Shown: positions 4,143 through 6,252 of the stretch, one piece after another
How positions within the stretch are numbered: position 1 is the first letter of the stretch
How the letters are laid out: each line of letters opens with the position of its first letter
Source of the DNA: Deltaproteobacteria bacterium
GTDB lineage: Bacteria > SAR324 > NAC60-12
Length of the DNA: 6,252 nt
Assembly (NCBI GenBank): GCA_002716165.1
Contig: PAZT01000006.1
Location: forward strand, 1 to 6,252
Reading direction: 5' to 3'
Program-made: the position numbers and the translations under genes
The notes under the pieces: generated by a model
Databases searched by the model: none
What the model was told of the DNA's origin: nothing
What the model saw: only the letters and a program-made list of their open reading frames with translations

Positions 4143-5339
4143 ATGCCTGCACCCCTTTCTTCATTAAAAATTTTAGATTTCTCCACCCTTCTTCCAGGTC
4201 CATTTGCTTCAAAAACTCTAGCTGATTTAGGGGCAGATGTTTTAAGGGTAGAAACCTCGTCACGTCCTGACATTACAAGGAGCCCAAAGACAAATGAAAA
4301 GAGTTCCATGAATGCTCATGCATCACTGAATCGCTCAAAACATTCAATAGGGTTAAACCTAAAACACCCTGAAGCAGTCAAAATTGTAAATAAACTGGTC
4401 AAAAAATATGATATTGTTCTTGAGCAATTCCGTCCAGGCGTAATGAAGAGACTTGGTCTTGATTACAAGAAACTTAGGATTCAAAATCCTTCACTTATAT
4501 TTTGTTCCCTTACTGGATATGGTCAAACAGGAGCATACAGATACCGTGCTGGACATGACCTAAATTATATGTCAATTTCAGGGATTAGTAACTACAGTCG
4601 ACGCAAAAATGAACTGCCTGTGCCACTTGGAGTTCAAATTGCCGATGTTGCAGGAGGTTCATATCATGTGGTCATAGGAATTTTGTCAGCAGTAATTCAT
4701 CGTCAGTTAACAGGTGAAGGGCAGGCTATAGATATCAGCATGACCGATGCAATGTTCAGCATGAATATATTTGAAAGTGACAACTGGTTGGTTAATGGAG
4801 TAGGGGCAGAGCCTGAATCGACTTTTCTTAATGGGGGCACCCTATATGATTATTATAAGACGAAAGACGGGCGCATAGTTTCCGTAAGCAGCTTAGAGCC
4901 TCATTTTTTTGCTTTATTGATAAAAGCAATGGAACTTCCTGAGACATTATTGGAAATTTCATTATCTGATCAAAAATCTCAAAAAATTTTAAAGAAGATC
5001 CTCAAAAAACGTTTTTTGGAACTTTCATGGCCGGAGTGGGAAGTTATTTTTGCTGATTGCGATGCCTGTGTTGAGCTGGTTCTGGAATTTTCAGAAGCAA
5101 TGGAACATCAACAATTCAAAGACAGAGAAATGTTTGTGGATGTACCCGATTCATATGGTGTTACTCAGAGACAGATAGCATCTCCATTTAAGTTTTCATC
5201 CTGTAAAGCAGTATATAGACATGTTGGAGTTGAACTTGGTGAGCAGACGGAAATGGTGCTTAAAGGAGAGGGATATTCTCAGAAAAAAATAAATGAACTT
5301 ATAAAAGCTGGAGTTTGTGAAGTTAATAAACATGAATAA
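4143..5339 (+). CDS. CaiB/BaiF (class III) family protein, probably an alpha-methylacyl-CoA racemase
   Basis: The N-terminal LKILDFSTLLPGPFASKTLADLGADVLRVE (in pieces across 8-37), NRSKHSIGLNLKHPEA (63-78), EQFRPGVMKRLGLDY (94-108), and SLTGYGQTG (122-130) define the CaiB/BaiF fold. Within it AGHDLNY places His138, and IADVAGG places Asp168. The 30-residue spacing and the LEPHF segment with Glu252 agree with the His126/Asp156/Glu241 set known in AMACR and its mycobacterial homologue, which epimerise 2-methylacyl-CoA by acid/base catalysis. The same Asp position forms the acyl anhydride in true CoA-transferases, so transfer activity (for example mesaconyl-CoA type) is the alternative. The length of 398 residues is usual. 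The start lies one base after the stop of the MaoC gene with no own ribosome site, implying translational coupling. The protein is probably cytosolic. Confidence 0.9.
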   Translation: MPAPLSSLKILDFSTLLPGPFASKTLADLGADVLRVETSSRPDITRSPKTNEKSSMNAHASLNRSKHSIGLNLKHPEAVKIVNKLVKKYDIVLEQFRPGVMKRLGLDYKKLRIQNPSLIFCSLTGYGQTGAYRYRAGHDLNYMSISGISNYSRRKNELPVPLGVQIADVAGGSYHVVIGILSAVIHRQLTGEGQAIDISMTDAMFSMNIFESDNWLVNGVGAEPESTFLNGGTLYDYYKTKDGRIVSVSSLEPHFFALLIKAMELPETLLEISLSDQKSQKILKKILKKRFLELSWPEWEVIFADCDACVELVLEFSEAMEHQQFKDREMFVDVPDSYGVTQRQIASPFKFSSCKAVYRHVGVELGEQTEMVLKGEGYSQKKINELIKAGVCEVNKHE

Positions 5340-5347
5340 TTATTCAT
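5332..5347. repeat. Perfect 16-base palindrome over the stop codon of the CaiB-family gene
   Basis: ATGAATAATTATTCAT equals its own reverse complement and contains the TAA stop (5337-5339). It is very A/T-rich, so it may be a protein-binding dyad, part of transcript termination, or chance. Confidence 0.45.
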
Positions 5348-5373
5348 AATGTGCCAAAGAAAGTTGGCGCATT
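5348..5373 (+). terminator. Hairpin in the convergent gap, candidate terminator
   Basis: AATGTGCCAA (5348-5357) pairs with TTGGCGCATT (5364-5373) over 10 pairs including one U-G, with the 6-base loop AGAAAG. It starts nine bases after the stop of the plus-strand operon. There is no U-tract after it on the plus strand, so it is not a textbook intrinsic terminator. On the minus strand the U-G pair becomes a C-A mismatch, so it is better suited to the plus-strand operon. A weaker AATC/GATT hairpin with a following run of five T (minus strand, about 5383-5393) may serve the opposing gene. Confidence 0.45.
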
Positions 5374-5403
5374 CTCTAATCAAAAATCTGAGATTGATCT
5401 ATT

Positions 5404-6153
5404 TTAAAGAGGAATATAGTAGTTTAGGAAGATTGTATGAAGAAGGCTTTGCTTCAAAAAAGTACTTGAATTTGAAGTCTCAAGAAAAGGAATTTTTCTG
5501 CCCGCAGAAAATCTATATAACAATTTTAAATTGGACATAAGAAAAAAAGATATACCAGTTTCAGCACCAAAAGCAATTTCATCCTCATAAGATTTTATGC
5601 TATCAACTGAAGCAAAACGAGTTTTCGTAAATTGGATCCCTGCACCATAATGCAAATAAAATTTCATGCTTATTTTTGGGTAAATTATATACCAAAAATT
5701 ATTTTGAATTATTTCCAGTTTCTCCCCTGTTTGTGTTTTGTATGAAACTGAATCAGTATGATCAATTATCGAAATTTGACGTTCATATTCTAAAGCCTGT
5801 TCTTCCCAAAAATAGCCTAAATTGGTTCCAATTCCGTTTGCTGTTCCATCAGAATTGGAGATCGTGACATCATCACTAACTATAAGACTTACATTCCTGA
5901 ATCCCACTCCAAAATAAAATCCCTTCAATTCAGAAGAACTGCCGGATAAAAAAAAATCTGGCTCAGGGTATGCCAGCCTTGATTCAAAAAAAACTATATC
6001 AGATTTGTTTTTTTCTGAAGGCAAAGGCTCTCCTGCTGGAATTGTTCTAGAAAAACAAAAAGAAACAATGATCAAAAGCCAAATGCATATAATTTTTTTT
6101 GTATAACGGAAAATATTTATTTTGATAAATTTTCTCAATGAAAATTTGTACAT
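5404..6153 (-). CDS. Secreted protein, probable small outer-membrane beta-barrel
   Basis: The 249-residue product starts with a long basic n-region (1-20) and a hydrophobic core at about 21-34 (IICIWLLIIVSFCF), which looks like a Sec signal peptide. Cleavage is likely after Ser35 or Ala40. The mature part is rich in alternating polar/hydrophobic stretches with many aromatics, for example FYFGVGFRNVSLIV, FWYIIYPKISMKFYLHYGAGIQF, EIAFGAETGISFFL, and LKLLYRFSAG. This pattern, and Gly-rich turns such as GIGTNLGYF, are typical of eight-stranded OmpA/OmpW-like barrels. The last residue is Leu after FLNYYIP, not the usual Phe or Trp of the BAM-recognition signal, so the barrel call is tentative. No specific family is recognised. 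The ATG at 6153 follows the upstream stop by three bases, with only GAG as a weak ribosome signal, suggesting coupled translation. Confidence 0.72.
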   Translation of the reverse strand: MYKFSLRKFIKINIFRYTKKIICIWLLIIVSFCFSRTIPAGEPLPSEKNKSDIVFFESRLAYPEPDFFLSGSSSELKGFYFGVGFRNVSLIVSDDVTISNSDGTANGIGTNLGYFWEEQALEYERQISIIDHTDSVSYKTQTGEKLEIIQNNFWYIIYPKISMKFYLHYGAGIQFTKTRFASVDSIKSYEDEIAFGAETGISFFLMSNLKLLYRFSAGRKIPFLETSNSSTFLKQSLLHTIFLNYYIPL

Positions 6154-6156
6154 AAG

Positions 6157-6252
6157 CTACTCAAGGTTAGGAAGAATCTGCTCTGGAATTTCAACTCCTC
6201 CCAAATTTATATATGCATAAAGAGTTCTATCGATATACTCTTTTTCTCTTCC
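6157..6252 (-). CDS. C-terminal end of an unidentified gene (partial, runs off the right edge)
   Basis: The reverse strand is open from the window edge for 31 codons to a TAG at 6157-6159. The peptide begins GREKEYIDRTLYAY and ends with GVEIPEQILPNLE. It is too short to identify. The reading is supported by its fit with the next gene: only three bases separate its stop from the ATG of the beta-barrel-like protein, the usual spacing within an operon. The two products may act together, but nothing in the fragment says how. Confidence 0.6.
   Translation of the reverse strand, partial: GREKEYIDRTLYAYINLGGVEIPEQILPNLE

Noticed and set aside
5337..5357. Minus-strand TTTGGCAC resembling a sigma-54 -24 box
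   Set aside because: No GC dinucleotide occurs at the required -12 position. The sequence is one arm of the hairpin at 5348-5373, and it faces into the CaiB-family gene end.
5349..5540. Plus-strand 63-codon open frame after the CaiB-family gene
   Set aside because: It lies mostly antisense to the beta-barrel-like gene, overlaps the terminator hairpin, has no ribosome site, and its composition looks like a shadow frame.
5676..5867. Plus-strand 63-codon frame inside the beta-barrel-like gene
   Set aside because: It is antisense shadow of the minus-strand gene, with no start signals.

Overview
The window is AT-rich DNA (roughly one third G+C by eye) from a diderm, probably proteobacterium-like organism. 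Three markers support this: the lipopolysaccharide-transport ATPase LptB next to the sigma-54 gene rpoN, the cytochrome c maturation subunit CcmB, and a C-terminally encoded outer-membrane beta-barrel candidate. The low G+C and the mix of CcmB, MaoC and CaiB/AMACR proteins would suit an uncultured marine or deltaproteobacterial-type lineage (for example SAR324-like), but that placement is a guess.

Left part (1-908, minus strand): lptB is followed by the first 22 codons of rpoN, which runs off the left edge. This is the conserved lptB-rpoN order, but lptA and lptC are not in front of lptB. Instead lptB is divergent from an FmdB-family zinc-ribbon gene. A near-consensus sigma-70 promoter for fmdB sits in the 98-base divergent gap, and its -10 element overlaps a possible opposing -10 for lptB.

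Middle (1007-3108, plus strand): fmdB, then ccmB (heme exporter membrane subunit, without ccmA or ccmC beside it), then a complete tRNA-Gln(UUG) with encoded CCA. After these comes an unrecognised 270-residue single-pass membrane protein whose predicted extracytoplasmic half carries six cysteines.

Right-centre (3130-5339, plus strand): a three-gene operon starts from a strong TTGACA-17-TAGAAT promoter with a leader of about 80 bases that contains competing hairpins. It encodes two separate hot-dog proteins. The first is a MaoC/FAS1-type non-catalytic-like half, and the second is a MaoC half with the catalytic Asp-His hydratase motif. They are followed, after a one-base gap, by a CaiB/BaiF family CoA protein that carries the His and Asp of alpha-methylacyl-CoA racemases. 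Together they look like a heterodimeric (R)-enoyl-CoA hydratase plus an acyl-CoA racemase or CoA-transferase acting on the same CoA thioester, probably a branched or unusual acyl-CoA.

Right end (5404-6252, minus strand, convergent): a secreted beta-barrel-like protein, and in front of it the last 31 codons of an unidentified gene. A hairpin and a perfect 16-base palindrome lie in the convergent gap. No CRISPR array, insertion sequence, phage gene or integration site was seen.
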